Below, piece by piece: positions 37,386 through 46,036 of a stretch of 64,000 nt of DNA. Within the stretch, counting starts at the first letter, position 1. Each line of letters opens with the position of its first letter. Source of the DNA: Sphingomonas sp. JC676 (lineage in GTDB: Bacteria > Pseudomonadota > Alphaproteobacteria > Sphingomonadales > Sphingomonadaceae); assembly GCF_014489075.1 (NCBI RefSeq), contig NZ_JACTGR010000005.1, positions 248,001 through 312,000 of the forward strand. Reading direction: 5' to 3'. The notes beneath the pieces were generated by a model. It was given only the letters and a program-made list of their open reading frames with translations. It was not told the origin of the DNA and did not search any database. The position numbers and the translations under genes were made by a program.

Positions 37386-38222
37386 TCACACCCCCGCCGA
37401 CGCCTCCACCATCCAGCACGCCGCGGTGAAGCGGACCTCGTCGACGTGCACAAAAGGATCGAACGCGGCGCGGGCCGTATCGACGATCCGAGCGCGCGTC
37501 ACATCGTCCACCGAGCCCAGCACGCGCGCCAGCGGCCCGAACCGGGTCAGATAAGGCACCAGCGCGCTTTCGGGGATCGCGCACTCCACATCCACCGGCC
37601 GGATGTCGATCGCGCCCCAGCCGCTCGCCTCCAATATGCCTTGCACGCGGCTCTTATCGGCAAAGGCGAACTGCCCCGGCGCGTCGGGATCGCGGGCAGG
37701 CATGGCCGGCAGCAGCGGCGCGGCCGCGCGCTCGGCGGTGGTCATGAACGGGTTCTCCTCTGCGCCCCGCCAGACGAGCGGCCGTAGCGCAGCTCCGTCG
37801 TGCGCCGCGCGCCGCAGGTTCGCGAATGCCGCGACGGGATCGTCGAAGAACATCACGCCGAAGCGCGACACGATCATGTCGAAGCGCGGGGACTCGAAAT
37901 CATGGACCTGCGCATCGGCACAGACGAAGCGCGCCGGCGATCCCTCTTCCCGCGCGCGCTCGGTGGCAACGTCGATCATCGGCTCCGAAATATCGAGCCC
38001 CAGGCATTCCGCCCCCGCGCCGATCCGTCGGGCGATCGCGAGCGTAGTCGCGCCCGTCCCGCAACCCACGTCGAGCACCCGGGTCGCGCCCGATTCGGCG
38101 ACCGTATCGACGAGCATCGTCTCCAGCCGCGCGAACATGCCGTCGAGCACCGTCTGCGCCTCCACCCAGGCGCGCCCCGAATCGCCGTTCCACAGCATCG
38201 CCTGTTCGTCATTGGCACCCAT
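37386..38222 (-). CDS. Class I SAM-dependent methyltransferase
   Basis: 278-residue methyltransferase with motif I VLDVGCGTGATTLA at about residues 50-63, motif II acidic residue in GLDISEPM, and the post-motif segment FVCADAQ. The substrate is unknown. ATG 38222 is preferred over ATG 38225, because AAGGAG lies only three bases before the latter and six before the former. Divergent from the SoxR-like regulator; a near-consensus SoxR box in the shared 76-bp gap suggests this gene is the regulator's target. Confidence 0.85.
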   Translation of the reverse strand: MGANDEQAMLWNGDSGRAWVEAQTVLDGMFARLETMLVDTVAESGATRVLDVGCGTGATTLAIARRIGAGAECLGLDISEPMIDVATERAREEGSPARFVCADAQVHDFESPRFDMIVSRFGVMFFDDPVAAFANLRRAAHDGAALRPLVWRGAEENPFMTTAERAAAPLLPAMPARDPDAPGQFAFADKSRVQGILEASGWGAIDIRPVDVECAIPESALVPYLTRFGPLARVLGSVDDVTRARIVDTARAAFDPFVHVDEVRFTAACWMVEASAGV

Positions 38223-38271
38223 CATCGTCTCCTTTTCGCTTGCCCCGGCAGGGCGGAAGCAGCACCCTGCC

Positions 38272-38291
38272 ACTTCAAGTCAACTTGAGGT
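38272..38291. promoter_or_regulatory. SoxR-box-like operator
   Basis: The core CTTCAAGTCAACTTGAGG (38273-38290) matches the E. coli SoxR box CCTCAAGTTAACTTGAGG at 16 of 18 positions. On the minus strand TTGACC precedes a 19-bp spacer, as in MerR-type promoters, though the -10 (CAGGGT) is poor. It also overlaps the ribosome site of the regulator gene (GAGG, 38287-38290), allowing autoregulation. Confidence 0.6.
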
Positions 38292-38298
38292 CAAGAGC

Positions 38299-38778
38299 GT
38301 GCGGGACCTGGACATATCGGAAGTCGCGACGCGCTCGGGCGTTCCGGCCTCGACGCTCCGATATTATGAGGAGAAAGGGCTGATCCGCTCGGTCGGCCGG
38401 CGCGGGTTGCGCCGCTTGTTCGACGGCCAGGTGCTGGAGCGGCTGGCGCTGATTACGCTGGGTCGCGTCGCCGGCTTCTCGCTCGACGAGATCGCGCGGA
38501 TGTTCGGTCCCGACGGGCTTCCGCAGATCGACCGGCAGCTGCTGGCGGACAAGGCCAACACCCTGGACGACACGATCCGCCGGCTGGGCGCGCTCCGCGA
38601 CAGCCTGCGCCACGCCGCCGCCTGCCCGGCGCCGAGCCATTTGGAATGCCCCAGCTTCCGCCGCATCGTCCAGGCGGCGGCCTCGGGCGCGATCGCCCCG
38701 CCCGGCAAACGCCCGCCCCTGCCGCGCCGAGCGGCGAACCGTGCCAAAGCGGCGCCGGGCCAAAAATCGCTGTCCTAG
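38299..38778 (+). CDS. MerR-family regulator, SoxR-like but with an incomplete Fe-S cysteine set
   Basis: 159 residues. The winged-helix MerR domain is at residues 1-70 (VATRSGVPASTLRYYEEKGLI), followed by a dimerisation helix. Aligned with E. coli SoxR, the cluster motif C-X2-C-X-C-X5-C is reduced: Cys109 and Cys117 correspond to the second and fourth Cys, while the first and third are Ala. It therefore probably does not hold a [2Fe-2S] cluster and may sense a drug, metal or thiol state. GTG 38299 is supported by GAGG eight bases upstream. The C-terminal tail is basic and Pro-rich. Confidence 0.85.
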   Translation: MRDLDISEVATRSGVPASTLRYYEEKGLIRSVGRRGLRRLFDGQVLERLALITLGRVAGFSLDEIARMFGPDGLPQIDRQLLADKANTLDDTIRRLGALRDSLRHAAACPAPSHLECPSFRRIVQAAASGAIAPPGKRPPLPRRAANRAKAAPGQKSLS

Positions 38779-38927
38779 TAGGATTTGCGATGCCACGATG
38801 GCGGGCATGAAAGCATTCTCCTTTTCGATCCGTCGCCCGCAAATCTCTCACCCGCGCGCGCGCGTTGGACCCGTGACCTTTGTGACTTTAGGGTATCTGG
38901 CTACCGCTCGGGGCGGGAACTGACCGC

Positions 38928-40949
38928 ATGGCCACCGCACCTGCGCGCCCGCTCGCCGAGCTCACCGTCCGCGGAATCATCCTCGGCGGGCTGATCACTA
39001 TCCTGTTCACCGCCGCGAACGTCTATCTCGGCCTAAAGGTCGGCCTGACCTTCGCCACCTCGATTCCCGCCGCGGTGATCTCGATGGCGATCCTGCGCTT
39101 CCTGCCCGGCGCGTCGATCCTCGAGAACAACATCGTCCAGACGATCGCTTCGGCGGCAGGCACGCTCGCCGCGATCATCTTCGTGCTGCCCGGGCTGATC
39201 CTGGTCGGCTGGTGGACCGGCTTCCCTTATTGGACCACGGTCCTGGTCTGCGCGATCGGCGGCATATTGGGCGTGATGCTCTCCGTCCCGCTCCGCCGCG
39301 CGCTGGTGACCGGATCGGACCTGCCTTACCCCGAGGGTGTCGCCGCGGCGGAAGTGCTGCGCGTCGGCGCGGGATCGGCCGAGGGCGCCGAGGAGAATGC
39401 GAAGGGCTTGCGCGTGATCGTGCTCGGCTCGCTCGTCTCCGCCGGCTTCGCCTTGCTCGCCGCGATGAAGGTCGCCGCCGCCGAGGCTGCGAAGAATTTC
39501 CGGCTCGGCGGAGGCGCCACCGGCGTCTCGACCAGCTATTCGATGGCGCTGATCGGCGTGGGGCATCTGGTCGGCCTTTCGGTCGGCGCCGCGATGTTCT
39601 TCGGCATGATCATCGCCTGGGGCGGGCTGATGCCCTATCTCACCCATGGCATGACGGGCGATCTCGACACCGTCGTCAGCGCCACCTTCCGCAGCCAGGT
39701 GCGCTTCATCGGTGCCGGCACGATCGGTGTCGCGGCGATCTGGTCGCTGCTGCGCATCCTCGGGCCGATCGTTGGCGGCGTCCGCTCGGCGATGGCGGCA
39801 TCGCGCGCGCGCCAGAGCGGCGAAACGCTGCCGCTCACCGAGCGCGACCTGCCGATCGGCATCGTCGCCGGCGTGGTGGCGTTCATGCTGATCCCGATCG
39901 CCTGGCTGCTCTGGAACTTCTCCGCCGGCGGCCCGGTCCACGAATATCCGCTGGCGGTGATCGGTGGGACCACCCTCTACATCCTGATCGTCGGCGTGCT
40001 CATCGCAGCGATCTGCGGCTATATGGCCGGCCTGATCGGCGCGTCGAACTCGCCGGTCTCGGGCGTCGGCATCCTCGCGGTGCTGGGCGCCGCGCTACTG
40101 CTGGTGGCGATCTTCGGCCACAGCACCGATCCGGCGCGGACCAACGCGCTGATCGCCTATGCCTTGTTCACCACCGCGATCGTCTTCTCGGTCGCGACGA
40201 TCTCGAACGACAATCTCCAGGATCTGAAGACCGGCCAGCTTGTCGGCGCGACGCCGTGGAAGCAGCAGGTCGCTTTGGTGATCGGCGTGATCTTCGGCTC
40301 GCTCGTCATCCCAATCGTACTCGATCTGCTCAAGAACACGCTCGGCTTTGTCGGCATGCCCAATGCCGGGCCCAACGCGCTTTCGGCGCCGCAGGCGGCG
40401 CTCATCTCCAGCCTGGCCAAGGGCGTGCTGGGCGGCGACATCGATTGGTACCTGATCGGCTCGGGCGCGCTGATCGGCCTGGTCGTGGTCGCGATCGACG
40501 AGATCCTCGGCCGCACCGGCAAGATGCGGCTTCCGCCGCTCGCGGTCGGGATGGGCATCTATTTGCCGATGTCCCTGACCCTGCTGATCCCGGTCGGCGC
40601 GGTGGTCGGGCATTTCTACGAGAAATGGGCGAAGCGCACGGCCAATCCGGATTTCGCCCAGCGCATGGGCGTGCTGGCCGCCACCGGACTGATCGTCGGC
40701 GAGAGCCTGTTCGGCGTGGTGTTTGCCGGCATCGTCGCCTGGGTGAACCGCACCTCGCCGATCCCGCCGATCGACGCTCCGCTCGCGGTCGTCGGCGAAT
40801 CGTTTCTGGGCGTGGCGATGTGGATCGCGCCATTGCTCTTCGCGGGGCTGATCGCTTTGCTCTATGCGCGCACGCGCAGCCTCGTCAGCAGCGCGCCCGT
40901 GCCGCCGCAGGCCGAACCCGAAGTCGAGACGCCCGCCAGCTTCCGCTGA
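38928..40949 (+). CDS. OPT-family oligopeptide transporter
   Basis: 673-residue inner-membrane protein with about 14-16 hydrophobic spans. Family segments include the N-terminal NVYLGLKVGLTFATSIPAAV, the ISN/QTIASAAGT helix and PYPEGVAAAEVL. OPT proteins of this bacterial group (TIGR00733-type) import oligopeptides or metal chelates by proton symport. It appears monocistronic; the 149 bp upstream (38779-38927) include the MerR gene's downstream region and an alternating CG run, with no evident operator. Substrate unknown. Confidence 0.92.
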   Translation: MATAPARPLAELTVRGIILGGLITILFTAANVYLGLKVGLTFATSIPAAVISMAILRFLPGASILENNIVQTIASAAGTLAAIIFVLPGLILVGWWTGFPYWTTVLVCAIGGILGVMLSVPLRRALVTGSDLPYPEGVAAAEVLRVGAGSAEGAEENAKGLRVIVLGSLVSAGFALLAAMKVAAAEAAKNFRLGGGATGVSTSYSMALIGVGHLVGLSVGAAMFFGMIIAWGGLMPYLTHGMTGDLDTVVSATFRSQVRFIGAGTIGVAAIWSLLRILGPIVGGVRSAMAASRARQSGETLPLTERDLPIGIVAGVVAFMLIPIAWLLWNFSAGGPVHEYPLAVIGGTTLYILIVGVLIAAICGYMAGLIGASNSPVSGVGILAVLGAALLLVAIFGHSTDPARTNALIAYALFTTAIVFSVATISNDNLQDLKTGQLVGATPWKQQVALVIGVIFGSLVIPIVLDLLKNTLGFVGMPNAGPNALSAPQAALISSLAKGVLGGDIDWYLIGSGALIGLVVVAIDEILGRTGKMRLPPLAVGMGIYLPMSLTLLIPVGAVVGHFYEKWAKRTANPDFAQRMGVLAATGLIVGESLFGVVFAGIVAWVNRTSPIPPIDAPLAVVGESFLGVAMWIAPLLFAGLIALLYARTRSLVSSAPVPPQAEPEVETPASFR

Positions 40950-40961
40950 CGAGCACCCTCG

Positions 40962-42284
40962 TTAGGCCATCTGTTCGAGGATCGAGCTGATCGGCACGAA
41001 GGCAAAGGCGACTGAGCTGTCCGCCACGCCATAGGGGATGAACAATTTGTCGCGGTGGCGGATCGCGCCGCAGGTATAGACGACGTTGGGCACATAACCT
41101 TCGCGGTCCTGGTCCGCGGCGGCGAGCAAAGGCTGGGGCGAGCGGGCGAGCACCTTCGACGGATCATGCTTGTCGAGCAGGGCTGCGCCGATCGAATATT
41201 TGCGCATCGCACCCACGCCATGGGTGAGCACCAGCCACCCTTCGTCGAGCTCGATCGGCGGGCCGCAATTTCCCATCTGGACGAGCTCCCAGGGAAATTG
41301 CGGCTTGATGAGGAGATCGCCGCCCTCCCAATGGGTGATCGTGTCGGACGAATGGAGGAAGATGTTCTCGCCGTCCTGCCGGCCGAGCATCATGTATCGG
41401 CCATCCACCTTGCGGGGGAACAGCGCCATGCCCTTGTTACGCGCCGCGCTGCCGGTCATCGGCACCAGGTCGAAGCTGCGCCAGTCGCGGGTACGCAGCA
41501 GCTCGGACTGGATCACCGATCCGTTATAGGCGGTGTAGGTGCCGATCCATTCGTCGCTGCCGTCTTCGTGGGTGAAATGGCAGATGCGCAGATCTTCCAG
41601 GCCGTTCGACTGCGCCTTGGTGATCGGAAAGATGACCGTGCCCGACAGCGTCGAATCGCGGTGCCGGTACACCGTCACCGGCCCCTCGGGTATCTGGTCC
41701 TCATCCTCCTCGCGCGCATCGGCGGCGGTCGCGAAGGGCGGCTCGGGCGCCAGCGTCAGCTCGTTATGGTCGGTGATGATGCCTTCGCGGAAAGCGACCG
41801 AGGAGATATGCCCCTCGCCCACCGCGCGCAACGACATAAGGATGCGAAGCGAGCCCTTGGGCATGCCCGACTGGTCGTAATGCGGCACGGCACTGGGGTT
41901 CATCAGCGCGGCGGCGGCATAGCTGTATTCGTGGCAGAAATAGGCGCCGATCAGCTGGCGCTTCTCGTCGCCGATCTCGCTGCCGTCGAGCCCCAGCTGC
42001 GCTTCGATCTCGTCGTACCGCGTCATGAACACGCGCCGCGTCTGCCAGTGGCGCGCTTCGAAATCCTTGAGCACGATCTCCAGCTCGGCGCGCGCCTGGG
42101 CGGGCGACATGTCGAGCACTTCGGTCACCAGCCGCTCGGTACGGCTCGGCGCGGTGCCGTTCGTCGTCCAGGCGATGTGGAACGGCCGCACCACGACCCG
42201 CGAAGGGTCGGCCTTCAGCCGCAGGCTATGAGTAAACAAGTCGAGCAACGCATCCCCCGCAAAGGCCGAGCGAGCCGTCGGCAC
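40962..42284 (-). CDS. Glycoside hydrolase family 130 protein (mannoside phosphorylase-like)
   Basis: 440-residue five-bladed beta-propeller enzyme of the GH130 (PH1107-related) type, which cleaves beta-mannosides by phosphorolysis or hydrolysis. Visible family features are NGLEDLRI with the probable catalytic Asp231, GPPIELDEGWLVLTHGV, GYVPNVVYTCG and YGVADSSVAFAFV. An N-terminal extension of ~150 residues precedes the propeller. The start is GTG 42284, nine bases after the upstream stop, with no clear ribosome site, implying translational coupling to the GT4 gene. The pairing with a glycosyltransferase suggests turnover of a specific mannose-containing glycan. Confidence 0.85.
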   Translation of the reverse strand: MPTARSAFAGDALLDLFTHSLRLKADPSRVVVRPFHIAWTTNGTAPSRTERLVTEVLDMSPAQARAELEIVLKDFEARHWQTRRVFMTRYDEIEAQLGLDGSEIGDEKRQLIGAYFCHEYSYAAAALMNPSAVPHYDQSGMPKGSLRILMSLRAVGEGHISSVAFREGIITDHNELTLAPEPPFATAADAREEDEDQIPEGPVTVYRHRDSTLSGTVIFPITKAQSNGLEDLRICHFTHEDGSDEWIGTYTAYNGSVIQSELLRTRDWRSFDLVPMTGSAARNKGMALFPRKVDGRYMMLGRQDGENIFLHSSDTITHWEGGDLLIKPQFPWELVQMGNCGPPIELDEGWLVLTHGVGAMRKYSIGAALLDKHDPSKVLARSPQPLLAAADQDREGYVPNVVYTCGAIRHRDKLFIPYGVADSSVAFAFVPISSILEQMA

Positions 42285-42293
42285 TAACGAAGG

Positions 42294-44564
42294 TTAAGCG
42301 ACGGCCCGTTTCGGTCCTGCCACGTTTTCCGCGCTCTTTGATAGAGCGGAAATTGCGCAACTTGCCAGTTGCAGCGCCAAAATCGACTCGGCGCCCTGGT
42401 TGCGGTTGAGCCCGGTCGGCATCAGGCCGTCGAAGCAGCCGCCGTCCTGCGGACTGGCGAGCGGCATTTCGAGATCGTTGGCACCCAGATACCAGCGATA
42501 GGCGCGCATCGCCTCTTCCGCCCAGTGCGGATCATGCGTCACCTGATGCGCGGCGACACAGGCATCGATCGTCGCCTGGGCTTCCAGCGGCTGTTGGTCG
42601 AACGGCAGCGGGTCGGCATAGGGCCGGCCGAAGCTCTCGGTGCCGACCGCGCGGAAGCGGCCTTCGGGCGAGGTCTGCCGCTCGACGATCCATTCGAGCG
42701 TCTCCAATCCGACGCTGACGAAATCGCTGCGACCGAGCACCTGGCCGGCGCGCAACAGCGCCTCGGGCAGCCGCGCATTGTCATAGGCGAGCACGATCTC
42801 GAACCATTGCCATTCGGGGCGGCGTGCGCCGTCGAGAAGCGCGATCAGCTCGTCGCCGAAGCGCGTCAGGATCGTGCGGCATAGCGGGTGGCCCGGATGC
42901 GCCTCGATCATCGCCGCGGCCGCGAGCATCGCAAAGGCGCGCGCCCGGGGGCTGCCGAGATCGAGTGCGATCGACGCGGTGGAATCGAACATCGCCGAGG
43001 CCCAGTCGCGATGCTTCTGCGCATGGGCATCGCGCGCCGTGACACCCAGTGCCCATAGCCCGCGGCCGTTCGAATCTTCCGAGCCGACATCCTCGCACCA
43101 GGTACGATCGAAGTTCATGAAATTGCGGAAGCGCCGCTTGTCGCCGTTCCAGGCATATTGGACGAAGGCCGCGTAGACGCTGGTCCATTTGTCGCGGACC
43201 GCGTCGTCGATATCCTCGATCCGGCACATCAGGATCAGCGCGCGGGCATTGTCGTCGATGCAATAGCCGTGGCGGCGATCGGGCACCGAATAGATCGAAT
43301 GCTGGAGCATGCCGGTCGAATCGCTCATCCGCTCGACTGCACTGATATCGGGCTTGAGCGGCGCCAGCTCGACGCGCGCCTTGACGAAGCGGCGCGGCTT
43401 GGCGGCGACGATCGTTTCGATCTCGGCCATCGTGCGCTCGGCGAGGCACGGCCACAGCATCGTGCGGCCACGGGCATAGGCACGCGCCGACAGCGCAATC
43501 AGCGCCGCCTTGTCCGACAAAAGCTTCGCGATCTCGCGGGCGAACCCGGCGCTGTCGCAGAAATCGACGAGCACGCCGTGACCATCGGCCAGGATCTCGG
43601 TCGCGTGGACATAGGGCGTGGAGACCACCGCCTTGCCGACGCCCACCGCGTAGGAAAGCGTGCCCGAGGTGATCTGCGCCGGATTCATATAGGGCGTCGC
43701 GTAGATGTCCGCCGCCTGGAGATAGTCGATCAGCTCGTCCTGCTCGACGAACACGTCGATGAAGCGGACATGGTCCGCCACGCCCTTCTCGGCCGCCAGC
43801 GCGACAAGACGGTCGCGATAGGCTTCGCCTTCATTGGCGACGAGATTGGGGTGCGTGGCGCCGAGCACGACATAGAGCGCCTCCGGCCGCGCCGCGACGA
43901 TCGCGGGCATCGCCGAGATCATCGTCTCGATACCTTTGTTGGGCGCGAGCAGGCCGAAGGTGAGGATGACGTCGCGGCCTTCCCAGCCGAATGCCGGCTT
44001 GAACATATCGGGGTCGGCAAAGGCCCGATCGGGCACGCCGTGCGGGATCATCACCAGCTTGGAATCGGAGACGCCGTGGACGCGCTTCAATATGTCGCGA
44101 CCCCGCTCGGCCATGACGACGACGCGCGACGCGCGACGCAGCAGCGCCTCCATCACGCGGCGCTCGTCGGCGCTTGGCTTCTCGAGCACGGTGTGGAGCG
44201 TGACGATTACCGGGATCGACAGCCGATCGGTGAGCGCGAGCAGGAAGTCACCCGCCGAGCCGCCATAGATGCCATATTCGTGCTGGATCCACAGCGCCTG
44301 CGCCCCGCTCGCCTCGATCTCCCGGGCGGCGTCGACATAGGCGGCGCGATCATGCTGCGGGATCGCGCGGGTCACTTCGGGCGGATAGGCGTAGAGCCCA
44401 GGGTGATCGTCCATCGCATAGACATCGACCTGAAGGCCGGCATAGCGCTCGACAAGTGCGTTGTAAGTATCGGTCGTGTAGGTAGCGAGGCCACACTTGC
44501 GCGGGAGGAAGTTGCCGATAAGGGCAAGGTGCCGGATTCCCGGAATTTTCTGCGCCGGTGTCAT
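42294..44564 (-). CDS. Two-domain GT4 glycosyltransferase with C-terminal alpha-toroid domain
   Basis: 756 residues. The N-terminal half (to about 390) is a GT-B fold GT4 transferase: ALIGNFLPRKCGLATYTTD, TLHTVLEKP, VMIPHGV, LLAPNKGIE and the donor-site EX7E region. The C-terminal half (about 405-745) resembles an (alpha/alpha)6 barrel of the kind found in glycosidases and cellobiose-type enzymes (HGYCIDDNARALI, FDRTWCEDVGSEDSNGRGLWA). It may both build and trim one saccharide. ATG 44564 has AAAGG upstream. First gene of a pair with GH130, preceded by a TTGC dyad at 44643-44666. Confidence 0.85.
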   Translation of the reverse strand: MTPAQKIPGIRHLALIGNFLPRKCGLATYTTDTYNALVERYAGLQVDVYAMDDHPGLYAYPPEVTRAIPQHDRAAYVDAAREIEASGAQALWIQHEYGIYGGSAGDFLLALTDRLSIPVIVTLHTVLEKPSADERRVMEALLRRASRVVVMAERGRDILKRVHGVSDSKLVMIPHGVPDRAFADPDMFKPAFGWEGRDVILTFGLLAPNKGIETMISAMPAIVAARPEALYVVLGATHPNLVANEGEAYRDRLVALAAEKGVADHVRFIDVFVEQDELIDYLQAADIYATPYMNPAQITSGTLSYAVGVGKAVVSTPYVHATEILADGHGVLVDFCDSAGFAREIAKLLSDKAALIALSARAYARGRTMLWPCLAERTMAEIETIVAAKPRRFVKARVELAPLKPDISAVERMSDSTGMLQHSIYSVPDRRHGYCIDDNARALILMCRIEDIDDAVRDKWTSVYAAFVQYAWNGDKRRFRNFMNFDRTWCEDVGSEDSNGRGLWALGVTARDAHAQKHRDWASAMFDSTASIALDLGSPRARAFAMLAAAAMIEAHPGHPLCRTILTRFGDELIALLDGARRPEWQWFEIVLAYDNARLPEALLRAGQVLGRSDFVSVGLETLEWIVERQTSPEGRFRAVGTESFGRPYADPLPFDQQPLEAQATIDACVAAHQVTHDPHWAEEAMRAYRWYLGANDLEMPLASPQDGGCFDGLMPTGLNRNQGAESILALQLASCAISALSKSAENVAGPKRAVA

Positions 44565-44642
44565 TCTCGACCTTTCGCTAGTGCAACTCGATTCTGGGCA
44601 GAGCGCCCTGTTCCTCCTTAGAAACTCGCATTTTTCGATATG

Positions 44643-44666
44643 GTTGCATTATTGTGCAATGCAACA
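44643..44666. promoter_or_regulatory. TTGC dyad upstream of the GT4-GH130 pair
   Basis: Perfect 8-bp inverted repeat GTTGCATT (44643-44650) and AATGCAAC (44658-44665) around ATTGTGC. Read on the minus strand, 44666-44652 gives TGTTGCATTGCACAA, a relative of the dyads at 14475 and 55317. It is about 80 bp upstream of the GT4 ATG in an AT-rich promoter-like patch. Confidence 0.45.
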
Positions 44667-44702
44667 TGGTACAGCAGCGGCAGGCCGTTGTAAATGCGAG
44701 GT

Positions 44703-45149
44703 TCAGCCGCGCCCCCGGTAGCCGGGCACATCCTGGGCCGGTACCCAGACGCCGGCCGGGGGCTCACCCGACTGCCAGAACACGTCGATCGGGATGCCCC
44801 CGCGCGGATACCAATAGCCGCCGATCCGCAGCCATTCGGGCTGCATTTCGCGAAACAGCCGCTCGCCGATCCCGACGGTGCAATCCTCGTGGAAAGCGCC
44901 ATGGTTGCGGAAGGATCCGAGGAAGAGCTTGAGCGATTTGGATTCAACGATCGTTTCGCGCGGCACATAATCGATCACCAGATGCGCGAAATCGGGCTGG
45001 CCGGTGATCGGGCATAGCGAGGTGAATTCGGGCGCGGCGAAACGCACCAGATAGCGCGTGCCGGCGCGCGGATTGGGAACATAGTCGAGCTCGGCCTCGT
45101 CGGGCGAGGCGGGGAGCGCGGAGTGTTTTCCGAGATGCTTGGCGTCCAT
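44703..45149 (-). CDS. queF: NADPH-dependent 7-cyano-7-deazaguanine reductase
   Basis: 148-residue unimodular (type I) QueF that reduces preQ0 to preQ1 in queuosine synthesis. The nucleophile Cys46 lies in [13 protein letters not shown] with Asp53, and the QueF substrate motif [15 protein letters not shown] follows. Glu and His residues for nitrile binding (NHGAFHED) are intact. It diverges from the sulfurtransferase gene over 53 bp. Other queuosine genes are not adjacent. Confidence 0.95.
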   Translation of the reverse strand: MDAKHLGKHSALPASPDEAELDYVPNPRAGTRYLVRFAAPEFTSLCPITGQPDFAHLVIDYVPRETIVESKSLKLFLGSFRNHGAFHEDCTVGIGERLFREMQPEWLRIGGYWYPRGGIPIDVFWQSGEPPAGVWVPAQDVPGYRGRG

Positions 45150-45202
45150 CGCGGCTATGTAGGCGTTTGCTCCCCGCTTTCCATCCTTCTAGGAGCAGGG
45201 CG

Positions 45203-46036
45203 ATGGACGGACTCGTAACGACCGAATGGCTGGCAGGCGCGCTGGGCGCGGACGACCTGCTGGTGCTCGACGCAACCTATACTTCGACCCTGCCCGGCGC
45301 CGCGAAGCAGGATCCGCGCGCGGAATTCGTCGCCGGGCATATCCCCGGGGCCTGGTTCCTCGATCTCGACACGCTGGTCGATGTCGAGGATCCCCTGCCC
45401 TCGATGCTGCCGCCCCGCGCGGTGTTCGAGGCACGGATGGTCGAGCTTGGCGTGACGCCGGGCAGCCGGATCACCCTCTACGACAACAGCCCGCACCACA
45501 CTTCGTGCCGCGCCTGGTGGGTGCTGCGGATGCACGGCGTCGAGGCGGCGATCCTCGACGGCGGCATCGCCAAGTGGAAAGCCGAAGGGCGCCCGCTGGA
45601 GACCGGCGTCGTCGAGGCGACGCCCGGCAGCTTCACAGCGGGGCCGGCCAAGGCCAAGGTCCGCACTCTCGCCGAGATGAAGGCGACATCGGAGCAGATC
45701 GTCGACGCCCGTTCGCTCGCCCGCTTCACCGGCGAGGAGCCCGATCCCCGCCCCGATTGCGGTTCGGGCCATATCCCGGGATCGAAGAGCCTCACCTATG
45801 GCAAGCTGTTCAATCCCGACCGGACCTGGAAGCCGTTCGATGCGATCCGTGCCGAGTTCGATGCCGCCGGGATAGACCTGACCAAGCCACTGGTCGCGAC
45901 CTGCGGATCGGGAATCACCGCCGCCGTGCTCGTCTTCGCGGCGCATCTTCTGGGACATGAAGTGGCATTGTACGACGGCAGCTGGTCTGAATGGGGCGCT
46001 GACCCCGCCACCCCCAAGGCGATGGGCCCGGCATGA
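45203..46036 (+). CDS. sseA: 3-mercaptopyruvate/thiosulfate sulfurtransferase (tandem rhodanese)
   Basis: 277 residues with two rhodanese domains. The active-site Cys234 lies in CGSGIT, the loop typical of 3-mercaptopyruvate sulfurtransferases rather than the CRKGVT of thiosulfate enzymes. Transfers sulfane sulfur to cyanide or thiols and links cysteine catabolism to sulfur trafficking. Strong ribosome site AGGAG before ATG 45203; an upstream in-frame start at 45167 is unlikely. Overlaps the cystathionine beta-lyase gene by four bases, a coherent sulfur-amino-acid pair. Confidence 0.93.
   Translation: MDGLVTTEWLAGALGADDLLVLDATYTSTLPGAAKQDPRAEFVAGHIPGAWFLDLDTLVDVEDPLPSMLPPRAVFEARMVELGVTPGSRITLYDNSPHHTSCRAWWVLRMHGVEAAILDGGIAKWKAEGRPLETGVVEATPGSFTAGPAKAKVRTLAEMKATSEQIVDARSLARFTGEEPDPRPDCGSGHIPGSKSLTYGKLFNPDRTWKPFDAIRAEFDAAGIDLTKPLVATCGSGITAAVLVFAAHLLGHEVALYDGSWSEWGADPATPKAMGPA

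Noticed and set aside
38861..38872. Alternating CG run upstream of the OPT gene as a regulatory repeat
   Set aside because: Short low-complexity run, common by chance in DNA of this composition.
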